Assembly: GCF_900239935.1 (NCBI RefSeq) | Contig: NZ_LT965928.1 | Coordinates: forward strand, 420,945-484,944 | Source: Pseudoalteromonas carrageenovora IAM 12662 | Lineage (GTDB): Bacteria; Pseudomonadota; Gammaproteobacteria; Enterobacterales; Alteromonadaceae | Direction: 5' to 3' | DNA length: 64,000 bases | In this document: positions 56,716 to 64,000 of the stretch, in pieces | Layout: each line of letters starts with the position of its first letter | How positions within the stretch are numbered: the stretch's first letter is position 1 | Made by a program: the position numbers and the translations under genes | The notes under the pieces: generated by a model | The model's database searches: none | What the model was told of the DNA's origin: nothing | The model's input: only the letters and a program-made list of their open reading frames with translations

Positions 56716-58127
56716 ACCTACAAAAAGTAGTGCATTTTGCTATTGGGCCTATCGCCGCTGCTGCTCTAGGCTTAATTACATTACCTTTTGTTGCTTGGTT
56801 TTTTTCTGTTGAAGATGTCGGTAGATTAACAATGATGCAGGTTGTGTTGAGTTTATCTGTCTCTTTGTTTAGCTTAGCAATGCACCAAGCATATGTACGT
56901 GAATACCACGAAGAAGATGATAAAAATGCACTATTAAAGTTGAGCATGTTGCCTGGTCTAATTTTTTTAACGGTAACTACTTTAGTCATTGTATTACTGC
57001 CTTATTCCTTATCGGTACTGTTATTTGGAATAGAATCTGAACTTCTTACATTCTTTTTAATACTTGGTGTATATGCAAGTTTTGTTATTAATTTTCTCTC
57101 ACATATATTACGCATGGAAGAGAGAGGCCTCGCGTTTTCAGCTACTAAGATAGCACCCAAAATATTTTTTATACTATTTATTGCTTTAATAATGCTTCTG
57201 GATTTAAATTCAGATTTTAACACCTTAATGCTGATGAATGCTCTTGCAGTTATATTTTCTTTGATTATTTTTTTGTGGATTACAAAAGAAACTTGTATAG
57301 CTGCTATAAGAAAAAAAATTGATATAGCCCTCATGAAGAAAATGCTTTTATTTAGCTTACCTTTAGTTGCAGGAGGACTCGCTTATTGGGGATTAACAAC
57401 GATGGATCGTTTTTTTCTTCGTAGTATGTCTGGTTTTGAGGAGTTAGGTGTTTATGCACTCGCAGCTTCATTAGCAGGGGCTGTATCTGTTATATCGACT
57501 GTTTTTTCAAATTTATGGCACCCTACTTTGTATAAGTGGGTTCAGCAAGGAGTTAAGCCTGATAAAATACAAGGTGTCATCGAGAATATGATGCTAGCTG
57601 TAGCTGTAATTTGGTCTTTTGTTGGACTGTTTTCCTTCATTTTACCGCTATTATTACCTAAAGAATATGAGTCAATTGAATATTTAATAGTAGCGTGTGT
57701 GTCAATGCCATTGTTTTATATGCTTGCTCAAACAACTGGCGTTGGTATTGGTATAACTCGCAAGTCACTATATTCTATGCTTGCATCGATAGTTGCATTT
57801 ATTGCAAATGCTATTCTTAATTACTTTCTAATACCTAAACATGGCGCAGCAGGTGCAGCATTAGCTACTGTTATTTCATTTTTCATTTTTTTCATTGTTA
57901 GAACAGAAGCAAGCTCTAAACTTTGGTATTCACTTCCACGAAAGAAGGTTTATCTAATATTATTTGTTTATACATTGGCTACTACGTGTGAACTATTAGT
58001 TAAAAACAAAGTTCCGTTTTTCTCTTTTATTTGGATAGGGACATTATTTTTTGTATATCTTTTATTTTACCAACGAATTTATGCGAATTTTCAACTTATT
58101 AAAAAATATATAAAAGGTAGAAGCTAA
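56712..58127 (+). CDS. wzx: Wzx-type polysaccharide flippase
   Basis: 471 residues with about 12-14 hydrophobic segments. MOP-superfamily polysaccharide transporter features: VVHFAIGPIAAAALGLITLPFVAWFFS at the N-terminus, LPLVAGGLAYWGLTTMDRFFLR and YALAASLAGAVSVI in the middle, and HGAAGAALATVISFFIFF near the end. It moves lipid-linked repeat units across the inner membrane. The start is TTG 56712, overlapping the wecE TGA (TTGA), with TGGAG eight bases upstream. Confidence 0.9.
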   Translation: MNLQKVVHFAIGPIAAAALGLITLPFVAWFFSVEDVGRLTMMQVVLSLSVSLFSLAMHQAYVREYHEEDDKNALLKLSMLPGLIFLTVTTLVIVLLPYSLSVLLFGIESELLTFFLILGVYASFVINFLSHILRMEERGLAFSATKIAPKIFFILFIALIMLLDLNSDFNTLMLMNALAVIFSLIIFLWITKETCIAAIRKKIDIALMKKMLLFSLPLVAGGLAYWGLTTMDRFFLRSMSGFEELGVYALAASLAGAVSVISTVFSNLWHPTLYKWVQQGVKPDKIQGVIENMMLAVAVIWSFVGLFSFILPLLLPKEYESIEYLIVACVSMPLFYMLAQTTGVGIGITRKSLYSMLASIVAFIANAILNYFLIPKHGAAGAALATVISFFIFFIVRTEASSKLWYSLPRKKVYLILFVYTLATTCELLVKNKVPFFSFIWIGTLFFVYLLFYQRIYANFQLIKKYIKGRS

Positions 58128-59390
58128 ATGTTATTTATTTATGGCTCTTTGTCTGTTGGGGGAATTGAAACATTTTTTGTACGTATGGCAAAAGAAAGAG
58201 CAAGGTTAGGCCTATCAACTTCTATGTTATTACTGTCTAAGCCTGAAAGTGGGAATGACGAATTACTGGCTGAAGCTAAAAAGTATGCACGAGTAATGTT
58301 TGCTGAAGAAATTTTCTTATTTAAACCTTCAATAAGCTCTCGATTGTGCTTATTGGCACCTATTAATAAGGATAACTTAACACTGCTTTTTAAGTACGTA
58401 GATCAAATTCATACTTTTGATGGAATGCACGCGTTATTTGGATTGCGCCTTTCTAAAATAGTTAACAGGCGAATTCCGATTACTATCGGTTTTTATCACT
58501 ACATTAAATATTTATGGGGGGGAGACAAGGTTGCTTTACATGAGAAAATTAACCGGCAATTTGTATTTGATTATTTACCATCAGAATCATTGCTTTTCTT
58601 TTCTAAAGGTAGTCGAGATCTTTATTCTAAACATCAAAAGAAAAATTTCGATAGATCAAATGTCTTTAGGCTAGGAGTGGTAGATCACAAAGAAGTTCCT
58701 ATTTCTGGGAGTGTTAATACCCCATTTAAAGTAGTTGCAATTGGACGCTTAGTGGAGTTCAAGACTTATAATTTTTATATGATCGATGTCATGAAAAGCC
58801 TTATTGATAAAGGGTTTAATATTCAGTTCGATATTTATGGTGATGGACCGTTATTTAGTAAATTAAAACAAAGAATTGAAAATGAAGGATTAACCGAACA
58901 TATAAAATTAAATGGGACACTGAATTATTCAAAATTTGATCAGGTAGTTTCTCAAAGTGACATGTTTATCGGAGATGGTACAGCTATAATTCAGGCAAGC
59001 GCATTAGGTGTTCCTTCAATAGTCGGAGTACAAAATGTAGTTGAACCTAAAACATACGGCTATTTTTGTAATGTTTTTGAATTTCAATATGGCAGGAAAG
59101 GGTTAGATATTCCTCTGATATCCGTTGAGGAACTTATATTGAAATATATCAGAATGGATGCAAGTGAGCGATTGGAAATAAAACAACAGCACTTAAATTG
59201 TATTGATCAATTTACGAATGAATCATGTCAAGCGTCTATGGATCGGTTAAAGAATATAGAGATGCCGCTCAAAAATTTTAGGTTTAATAGGTTGACTTAT
59301 TTATTTTCCTCTATAACAGACAATTTAAATAAAAGATTTAATAAGAAGCACTCATTTAACATGCGACATGAGGAATTAAAAAATGAGTGA
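58128..59390 (+). CDS. Glycosyltransferase (GT4-like, GT-B fold)
   Basis: 420 residues. An N-terminal acceptor domain starts LFIYGSLSVGGIETFFVRMAKERA, and the GT-B donor domain carries VVAIGRLVEFKTYNFYMIDVM, FDIYGDGPLFSKLKQRIE and MFIGDGTAIIQASALGVPSIVG, replacing the usual E-x7-E end with a divergent version. It should add one sugar to the lipid-linked repeat unit. The ATG directly follows the wzx stop. A G7 run lies at 58516-58522 inside the gene. The last eight bp overlap capA. Confidence 0.84.
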   Translation: MLFIYGSLSVGGIETFFVRMAKERARLGLSTSMLLLSKPESGNDELLAEAKKYARVMFAEEIFLFKPSISSRLCLLAPINKDNLTLLFKYVDQIHTFDGMHALFGLRLSKIVNRRIPITIGFYHYIKYLWGGDKVALHEKINRQFVFDYLPSESLLFFSKGSRDLYSKHQKKNFDRSNVFRLGVVDHKEVPISGSVNTPFKVVAIGRLVEFKTYNFYMIDVMKSLIDKGFNIQFDIYGDGPLFSKLKQRIENEGLTEHIKLNGTLNYSKFDQVVSQSDMFIGDGTAIIQASALGVPSIVGVQNVVEPKTYGYFCNVFEFQYGRKGLDIPLISVEELILKYIRMDASERLEIKQQHLNCIDQFTNESCQASMDRLKNIEMPLKNFRFNRLTYLFSSITDNLNKRFNKKHSFNMRHEELKNE

Positions 59391-60534
59391 AATTAAAGTA
59401 TTGTTTTGTGGTGACTTTGCTCCATGCCGTCGTTTTGAGCCTTTAGTTTTAAGTAAAAAAAAGCAGGTTCTGGGCGATGCTCTACCAATAATAGAAGATT
59501 CAGACCTATCATTTGTAAATTTAGAATGTCCATTAACAGGGTCAACCAAAGCTATTAACAAGTCAGGGCCAACTTTACGTGCTGATATTAAATGTGTAGA
59601 AGCTTTGGAACCCTTTAGCATTATTGGCTTGGCAAATAATCATATTTTAGATTATGGGGCGGCAGGCTTGGCGGATACCTTGACTAGTTGCCATGATTTA
59701 AACCTGACGACAGTTGGGGCTGGGCTTGATAAGGCGCATACAAAAGAGATTGCAATTAAAGAAGTTAAAGGAGTTAGGTTTGCCGTTATTGCTATTGCTG
59801 AACATGAGTTTAACCAATCAGAATGTAATAGCGCTGGGGCTGCCTCAATTGATTTAATTGAAAATTATCAGCAAATCCAGATCGCGAAGAGTCAAGCTGA
59901 TATAGTTATTGTAACTTTGCATGGAGGCAACGAATTTTTTTGTTACCCGCGCCCCGGGTTACGGAGGGTTTGTCAGCATTTTGTTGATTTAGGTGTTGAT
60001 GCTGTGATCTGTCATCATCCACATGTGCCGGGAGCATACGAATTTTATCGTGATAAACCGATAGTATATTCACTTGGAAACTTTATTTTTGATGAAAATA
60101 ACCCTCCAGCTGATTGGAAGTTCGGATATATGGTTCAATTGGGTTTTGATGCTAATTCGAAGCAGCGAGTGAATTTTGAGCTTATACCTTATGAGCAATC
60201 GATTGAATTAAAGGGAATAAAAATTTTAAAGGGTAATGAAAGAGAATTACTTTTGAGCAGGCTTGAAGAATACCGAAAAAACCTCGAAAGTATTGAGCGG
60301 TGGCTAATTGAATGGGAAAGTTTTGTAGCTAAAAGGCGCCCTAGCGTTTTAGTAAAGCAGTTTTTGCCATTCAGCTTCCCAGGTGCCGGCTTCTTATTCA
60401 GAAATACTCCAATAAGTAAGTTTTTTGTTAATGAGCGAAATGGTTTAGCAAAGCTGAATTTAATACGTTGTGAGTCTCACTTAGAATTACTTACTAGCAT
60501 TCTTAAATCTGAAGGGGCTTCGAGAGATGATTAA
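59383..60534 (+). CDS. CapA-family (PGA_cap) metallophosphatase-like protein
   Basis: 383 residues. CapA/PgsA-type motifs: VLFCGDFAPCRRF, FVNLECPLTGS, GLANNHILDYGAAGLADT, VTLHGGNEFFCYPRPGLRRV, VDAVICHHPHVPGAYEFYRDKPIVYSLGNFIFDEN (quoted in part: HHPHVPGAYEFY, YSLGNFIFD). The calcineurin-like metal site (Asp, Asn-His, His-x-His) is kept. Related proteins act in poly-gamma-glutamate capsule synthesis, but homologues occur in many polysaccharide loci with unknown roles. No signal peptide or membrane helix is seen, so it should act in the cytosol. No capBC-like genes are adjacent. GAGGA precedes the ATG. Confidence 0.85.
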   Translation: MSEIKVLFCGDFAPCRRFEPLVLSKKKQVLGDALPIIEDSDLSFVNLECPLTGSTKAINKSGPTLRADIKCVEALEPFSIIGLANNHILDYGAAGLADTLTSCHDLNLTTVGAGLDKAHTKEIAIKEVKGVRFAVIAIAEHEFNQSECNSAGAASIDLIENYQQIQIAKSQADIVIVTLHGGNEFFCYPRPGLRRVCQHFVDLGVDAVICHHPHVPGAYEFYRDKPIVYSLGNFIFDENNPPADWKFGYMVQLGFDANSKQRVNFELIPYEQSIELKGIKILKGNERELLLSRLEEYRKNLESIERWLIEWESFVAKRRPSVLVKQFLPFSFPGAGFLFRNTPISKFFVNERNGLAKLNLIRCESHLELLTSILKSEGASRDD

Positions 60535-62029
60535 TCAATATAAGATCAATAGCTCTAGTATCACTTTACAATCTGACTTGGCTGGGGAATACCCTATATA
60601 CGTCTATTTATCACAAGATAATCGAGAGTTATTATATTCATATTCAATCACGGAATTACTTGATGATAGCAGGGTAGAAAAGCCACTAAAAGTATCAAAT
60701 AAAGGAGTCTCTTTTTTACTGCAAAGCAGCGTTATTCCTCCACCGTTAACAGCTTACCAAAATGTGTTTATTATAGGTATAGGTGATACAGCTAGAATAG
60801 AAACCGTAGATGGTAAAGTAAAAATTAATTTTTCACATGGGTTTCCTTTTGCAGCAGAAAAAAGAGAGTCATTAGCTTCTTACAAAGAGCCAAATTATGA
60901 TGAAATTTTAAAAATATTAGCTGACGAAACAATAAATAAGCTAGATAAAACTAAAAAGACTTTTTTGTTTCATAGTGCAGGAAAAGACAGTAATAGCGTT
61001 GCGTTAGCATTGGCAGAAGCAGGCTTTCAGGAAAATGTAACTCTAGTAACACATAGGTCTAAAGGTAACCTAGACGAAAGTGTTGTTAGTGAGCAGATAG
61101 CTGAAAAGTTGGGCTTTTCTCACCAAATATTACACGAAGTAGACACCTTGCAAGATGAGCATTTAGATTTTATTAATGACTACTTTGCTAAAGCGCCACT
61201 TCCGTGTGTGGATAACTTATGCTTAGCGTATCCTTTATATGCTAAGCAACTCCCAGAGCTATTCAACGCAAATATAATCTTTGGGGATGGCAACGACAGC
61301 CATATGATTAGCCCACCTTCTGCTAAAGATAGCTTAAAAACAAAAGTCAGTAATTTTACCTCACGGTTTTCTTTTTTTAGAAAGTTTATAGATTCAGAAA
61401 ATAAATATAGTTCATTATTAAGAACACCAGCTGAATGGTTTGGACAATCTGGATTTTCATTAAAAGATAGTCGAAAGGTATTTCCAAATACAGTATCAAC
61501 TTATTCGTACTGGAGAAAAGAGTCTAATTTGAGAAAGAGTTGGGATTTATTTTATTTTAAATCTGATATTTACTCCACGCGTGTAATTAGCGAAAAAATG
61601 ATTCGTAAACTATTTAACTTCTCAGATTACCTAGGTGCTCAAATAGTACTTCCCTTTGCAACTAAAAGGGTTGCAGAATACTTTGGAAAGATGCCTGAAC
61701 AGTATTTATTTGATCGTCAAACTTTTAAAAATAAGCTCATTTTAAGAGATTTACTAAAGGATAAATTAAATCTTGATTCTGATGAAATAGGAAAGATGGG
61801 CTGGTCTTATGATACTAAAGCAATCGTCAATAATAATTGGCATATTATTACAGCTGAGATAAGTCAATGTTCTTTGTGGGATCATAGTGAAGTAGACCGT
61901 ATTATTCTCAGACTAAAAAATTCTATGGATAAAGATACAAAGTACTCCCAACTTTCATGCCGATTGATTTACCGACTCTACTTATTATCTATGTGGAAAA
62001 ACAAATGCAGATATTTAAATGAAAGATAA
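60527..62029 (+). CDS. Asparagine-synthase-like ATP-pyrophosphatase protein without the glutaminase Cys
   Basis: 500 residues. The C-terminal two-thirds match the asparagine synthetase class B synthetase domain: PP-loop FHSAGKDSNSVALALAEAG (a variant of SGGxDS), FGDGNDSHM, and QIVLPFATKRVAEYFGKMP with FKNKLILRDLL. In AsnB the residue after Met is the catalytic Cys of the glutaminase domain; here the protein begins MINQYK, and the N-terminal ~120 residues are short and lack glutaminase motifs. So it could use free ammonia, a neighbouring amine, or an amino sugar in an amide-forming or adenylation reaction. It overlaps capA by 8 bp and the next glycosyltransferase by 11 bp. Confidence 0.83.
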   Translation: MINQYKINSSSITLQSDLAGEYPIYVYLSQDNRELLYSYSITELLDDSRVEKPLKVSNKGVSFLLQSSVIPPPLTAYQNVFIIGIGDTARIETVDGKVKINFSHGFPFAAEKRESLASYKEPNYDEILKILADETINKLDKTKKTFLFHSAGKDSNSVALALAEAGFQENVTLVTHRSKGNLDESVVSEQIAEKLGFSHQILHEVDTLQDEHLDFINDYFAKAPLPCVDNLCLAYPLYAKQLPELFNANIIFGDGNDSHMISPPSAKDSLKTKVSNFTSRFSFFRKFIDSENKYSSLLRTPAEWFGQSGFSLKDSRKVFPNTVSTYSYWRKESNLRKSWDLFYFKSDIYSTRVISEKMIRKLFNFSDYLGAQIVLPFATKRVAEYFGKMPEQYLFDRQTFKNKLILRDLLKDKLNLDSDEIGKMGWSYDTKAIVNNNWHIITAEISQCSLWDHSEVDRIILRLKNSMDKDTKYSQLSCRLIYRLYLLSMWKNKCRYLNER

Positions 62030-63119
62030 TAAAATAACACTTTTTGTTAGCTCTTTGGCCGGAGGCGGGGCAGAAGGAGTTTGTGTTAATGTAGCAAATG
62101 GACTAGCCAAAAACGGCTGGGATGTAGACTTAATTGTATTACATTTAAAAAATGCAGCTTATTTAGATCGTGTTAACGAAAACGTAAATTTAATATCGTT
62201 AAATGCAGGCAATGCAAGGTACGCTATTGTTCCGTTATTAAAATATATTCGCCAAAACAAAATAGAAAAAATCGTTGTATTTAAATATGAACTAGCGGTA
62301 TTACTTATTCTATTAAAAAGTGTTTTAAGACTTAACATAAAAGTCATAGCACGGAATATTAATACTTTTTCTCAATCTAGTGGCCAAGGTAAAGGGATAT
62401 GGCGTAGATATATTGCCAACCCATTAATCCAACATTACTTTTGTAAAGCTGATCATGTAATAAATCAATGTGAAGCAATGCAGGAAGATTTATTAACTGC
62501 GTTTCCTGAATTAAAAGGAAGAACCAGTGTAATCTTAAATCCTGTAGCAAAGCATGTTGAAGACTATGTGGAAAACCATAATAAAGAAAATAATAACAAG
62601 CAGAACTATATACTATGTGTAGGGCGTTTGGAGAAACAAAAGGCCTTTCATTTTGCATTAGAAGCGTTCGCTAAAATAAGTAATAACTCCCCAAACTTAC
62701 GACTAAAAATTGTAGGGCAAGGTAGCCTTGAAAGTGAGCTTAAAAGCTTAGCGAAGCAGCTTAAAATAAGTCAAAGCGTAGACTTTGAAGGCTTCCAACC
62801 TCACATGCTCGATTATTATTTAAATGCTAAAGTTACTTTATTAACTTCTATTTACGAAGGCTTTCCTAACGTACTCGTAGAGTCCATAACCTTAGGCACT
62901 CCTGTTGTTTCGTTTGACTGTCCGAGTGGACCAAGTGAAATAATAAACCAAGGGAGCAATGGCTACCTTGTAGAATATCAAAATATTGACGACCTTATAT
63001 TTTATTTAGACAAAAGCTTAAATACTCAGTTTGACTCTAAAGTTGTAATGGAAACAGCTAAAAAAAATAAAGTGTCAGAAGTTATTAAAAAATATTCAGA
63101 ACTTTTAAAGAATATTTAA
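62019..63119 (+). CDS. Glycosyltransferase family 4
   Basis: 366 residues. N-terminal acceptor motif VSSLAGGGAEGVCVNVANGLAKN. The GT4 donor domain has ILCVGRLEKQKAFHFALEAF, LKIVGQGSLESELKSLAKQL, VDFEGFQPHM and the E-x7-E region LTSIYEGFPNVLVESITLGTPVVS, followed by FDCPSGPSEII, which is frequent in GalNAc- and Glc-transferring family members. Donor and linkage are unknown. Confidence 0.92.
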   Translation: MKDNKITLFVSSLAGGGAEGVCVNVANGLAKNGWDVDLIVLHLKNAAYLDRVNENVNLISLNAGNARYAIVPLLKYIRQNKIEKIVVFKYELAVLLILLKSVLRLNIKVIARNINTFSQSSGQGKGIWRRYIANPLIQHYFCKADHVINQCEAMQEDLLTAFPELKGRTSVILNPVAKHVEDYVENHNKENNNKQNYILCVGRLEKQKAFHFALEAFAKISNNSPNLRLKIVGQGSLESELKSLAKQLKISQSVDFEGFQPHMLDYYLNAKVTLLTSIYEGFPNVLVESITLGTPVVSFDCPSGPSEIINQGSNGYLVEYQNIDDLIFYLDKSLNTQFDSKVVMETAKKNKVSEVIKKYSELLKNI

Positions 63120-63132
63120 CTGGGTTAATAGA

Positions 63133-64000
63133 ATGACTTCAATTGAAAAGCAGCTAATAAAATACAGAAACACCAAGCTTATTTATAGTTTAGCGGTACT
63201 GGCCTTAGCATTTTTATATGCTTTGGTTCTATCGAATTACATCCCGATGGATGTAACTATAAAAGATCGTGTAAACTACATCGAATATGCAAGCAGTCCA
63301 GAAATAATATTTGTTAGGTATTGGTCTAGCGGTATAATTTCTAGCTTTTTTAACGAACCAGTTTGGTTGGGGTTAAATTTTATATTTAGCCGCTTCTTAA
63401 CCCCTGAACAAGTTGTAGCAACAATAATATTTTTTTCAGCTTTTAGCTCTGCGTTCGTAGTACTTAAAATAAACCCAAGGTACGTTTTTTTTCTTGTTTT
63501 TATTTTGCTTTTCCCACAAGTGATAACTAAATATGTTGTCCACATCAGGCAGGGATTTGCTATTAGCTTATTTTTGTTGGGGTGGTTTTGCCAATCTCGT
63601 TCTTGGCGGTGGTTCTTCTTTGCTTTAACTCCTTTAATACATGCTAGCTTCTTTTTTATATTATTTTTATATGCATTTACTCACATTCTTAGAGATGTAA
63701 AGCTATCTAGTGACATAAGAACAATAGCGGTTATTTTATTTGGTTTGACGATAGGGGTAGGCCTTGGATTTTTAGCCGGTGCAGTAGGTGCAAGACAAGC
63801 AAACGTGTATGAGTTTAGTGCCAGCTCGGTCAGTGGTTTAGGTTTTGTTTTATGGTTATGTGTTTTTACTTTGTATTACTTGCAAGGACGAACATTCGCC
63901 AAAAAGAATGCTTTTGCAATGAGCATAATAGCCTTTTATCTATCCACTTACTTTTTGATTGAAGTTACAGGGCGAATTTTCGAAAGCTCTGTCGTAATAG
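63133..64000 (+). CDS. EpsG/Wzy-type polysaccharide polymerase, 3'-truncated by the window end
   Basis: ATG 63133 opens a frame that runs to the end (289 codons and counting). It begins with polar MTSIEKQLIKYRNTKL, then a hydrophobic segment (IYSLAVLALAFLYALVL). It has the motif YVVHIRQGFAISLFLLGW, the Arg-Gln-Gly-x-Ala signature of EpsG-family polymerases, and several more membrane segments. As the only polymerase-like gene after wzx it is the likely Wzy joining repeat units in the periplasm. C-terminus not seen. Confidence 0.85.
   Translation, partial: MTSIEKQLIKYRNTKLIYSLAVLALAFLYALVLSNYIPMDVTIKDRVNYIEYASSPEIIFVRYWSSGIISSFFNEPVWLGLNFIFSRFLTPEQVVATIIFFSAFSSAFVVLKINPRYVFFLVFILLFPQVITKYVVHIRQGFAISLFLLGWFCQSRSWRWFFFALTPLIHASFFFILFLYAFTHILRDVKLSSDIRTIAVILFGLTIGVGLGFLAGAVGARQANVYEFSASSVSGLGFVLWLCVFTLYYLQGRTFAKKNAFAMSIIAFYLSTYFLIEVTGRIFESSVVI

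Noticed and set aside
59383-60534. A poly-gamma-glutamate capsule operon
   Set aside because: Only the CapA-like gene is found; no CapB ligase or CapC membrane protein accompanies it.

Overview
The window looks like a chromosomal segment of a marine gammaproteobacterium of the Alteromonadales, most probably Pseudoalteromonas. The basis is AT-rich DNA, an MshQ-type pilus-cluster protein directly before mreBCD, the mreBCD-maf-rng-yhdP-nit-tldD order, and the protein sequences. No 16S gene or other species marker is present, so the genus is an inference.

Region 1 (1-14.9 kb, + strand) is housekeeping: the end of mshQ, a coiled-coil/PEGA/SUMF1-like secreted protein, then a tightly overlapping cell-shape and RNA operon mreB-mreC-mreD-maf-rng-yhdP-nit-tldD that ends in a clear terminator. 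The start of yhdP is out of frame at a run of seven T. Region 2 (15-23.4 kb) holds an MscS-like channel, an unknown membrane protein, glutathione reductase, oligopeptidase A, an orphan response regulator and two RNA methyltransferases (RsmJ, TrmJ). Region 3 (23.4-29 kb) is a complete isc operon, iscR-S-U-A-hscB-hscA-fdx, behind a promoter region with three IscR-like sites, two of them in near-duplicate promoters. A repeat-bearing intergenic stretch and an aldehyde dehydrogenase (SSADH-like) follow.

Region 4 (31.0-44.6 kb, - strand) is the most unusual part. Six codirectional genes run in the order TPR/beta-barrel outer-membrane protein, periplasmic FecR-domain protein, 2144-residue lipoprotein (FnIII-like, about ten Ig/cadherin-like repeats, a cadherin-like repeat, then delta-60-like propeller repeats), metallo-beta-lactamase-fold hydrolase, CHASE2-class III adenylate cyclase, and GAF-HD-GYP phosphodiesterase. 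It reads as one envelope-to-cytoplasm signalling unit joining a giant surface protein to cAMP and c-di-GMP. The cyclase has no ATG/GTG/TTG start that would include its first membrane segment; an ATT codon with a well-placed Shine-Dalgarno sequence is proposed.

Region 5 (44.9-46.9 kb) has tRNA-His(GTG), a second MscS channel and a DUF481 outer-membrane protein. Region 6 (46.9 kb to the end, + strand) is a surface polysaccharide (probably O-antigen) cluster: SLBB export protein, Wzz, RmlB, RmlA, ATP-grasp ligase, SDR-type epimerase/reductase, left-handed beta-helix acyltransferase, WecE-like aminotransferase, Wzx, glycosyltransferase, CapA-like protein, asparagine-synthase-like protein, second glycosyltransferase and a truncated EpsG/Wzy-type polymerase. 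RmlB, RmlA and WecE point to a dTDP-4-amino-4,6-dideoxyhexose. The acyltransferase, ATP-grasp and Asn-synthase-like genes suggest it is further acylated or amidated. Genes from about 53 kb on look more AT-rich than the housekeeping genes, as is usual for exchanged polysaccharide loci.
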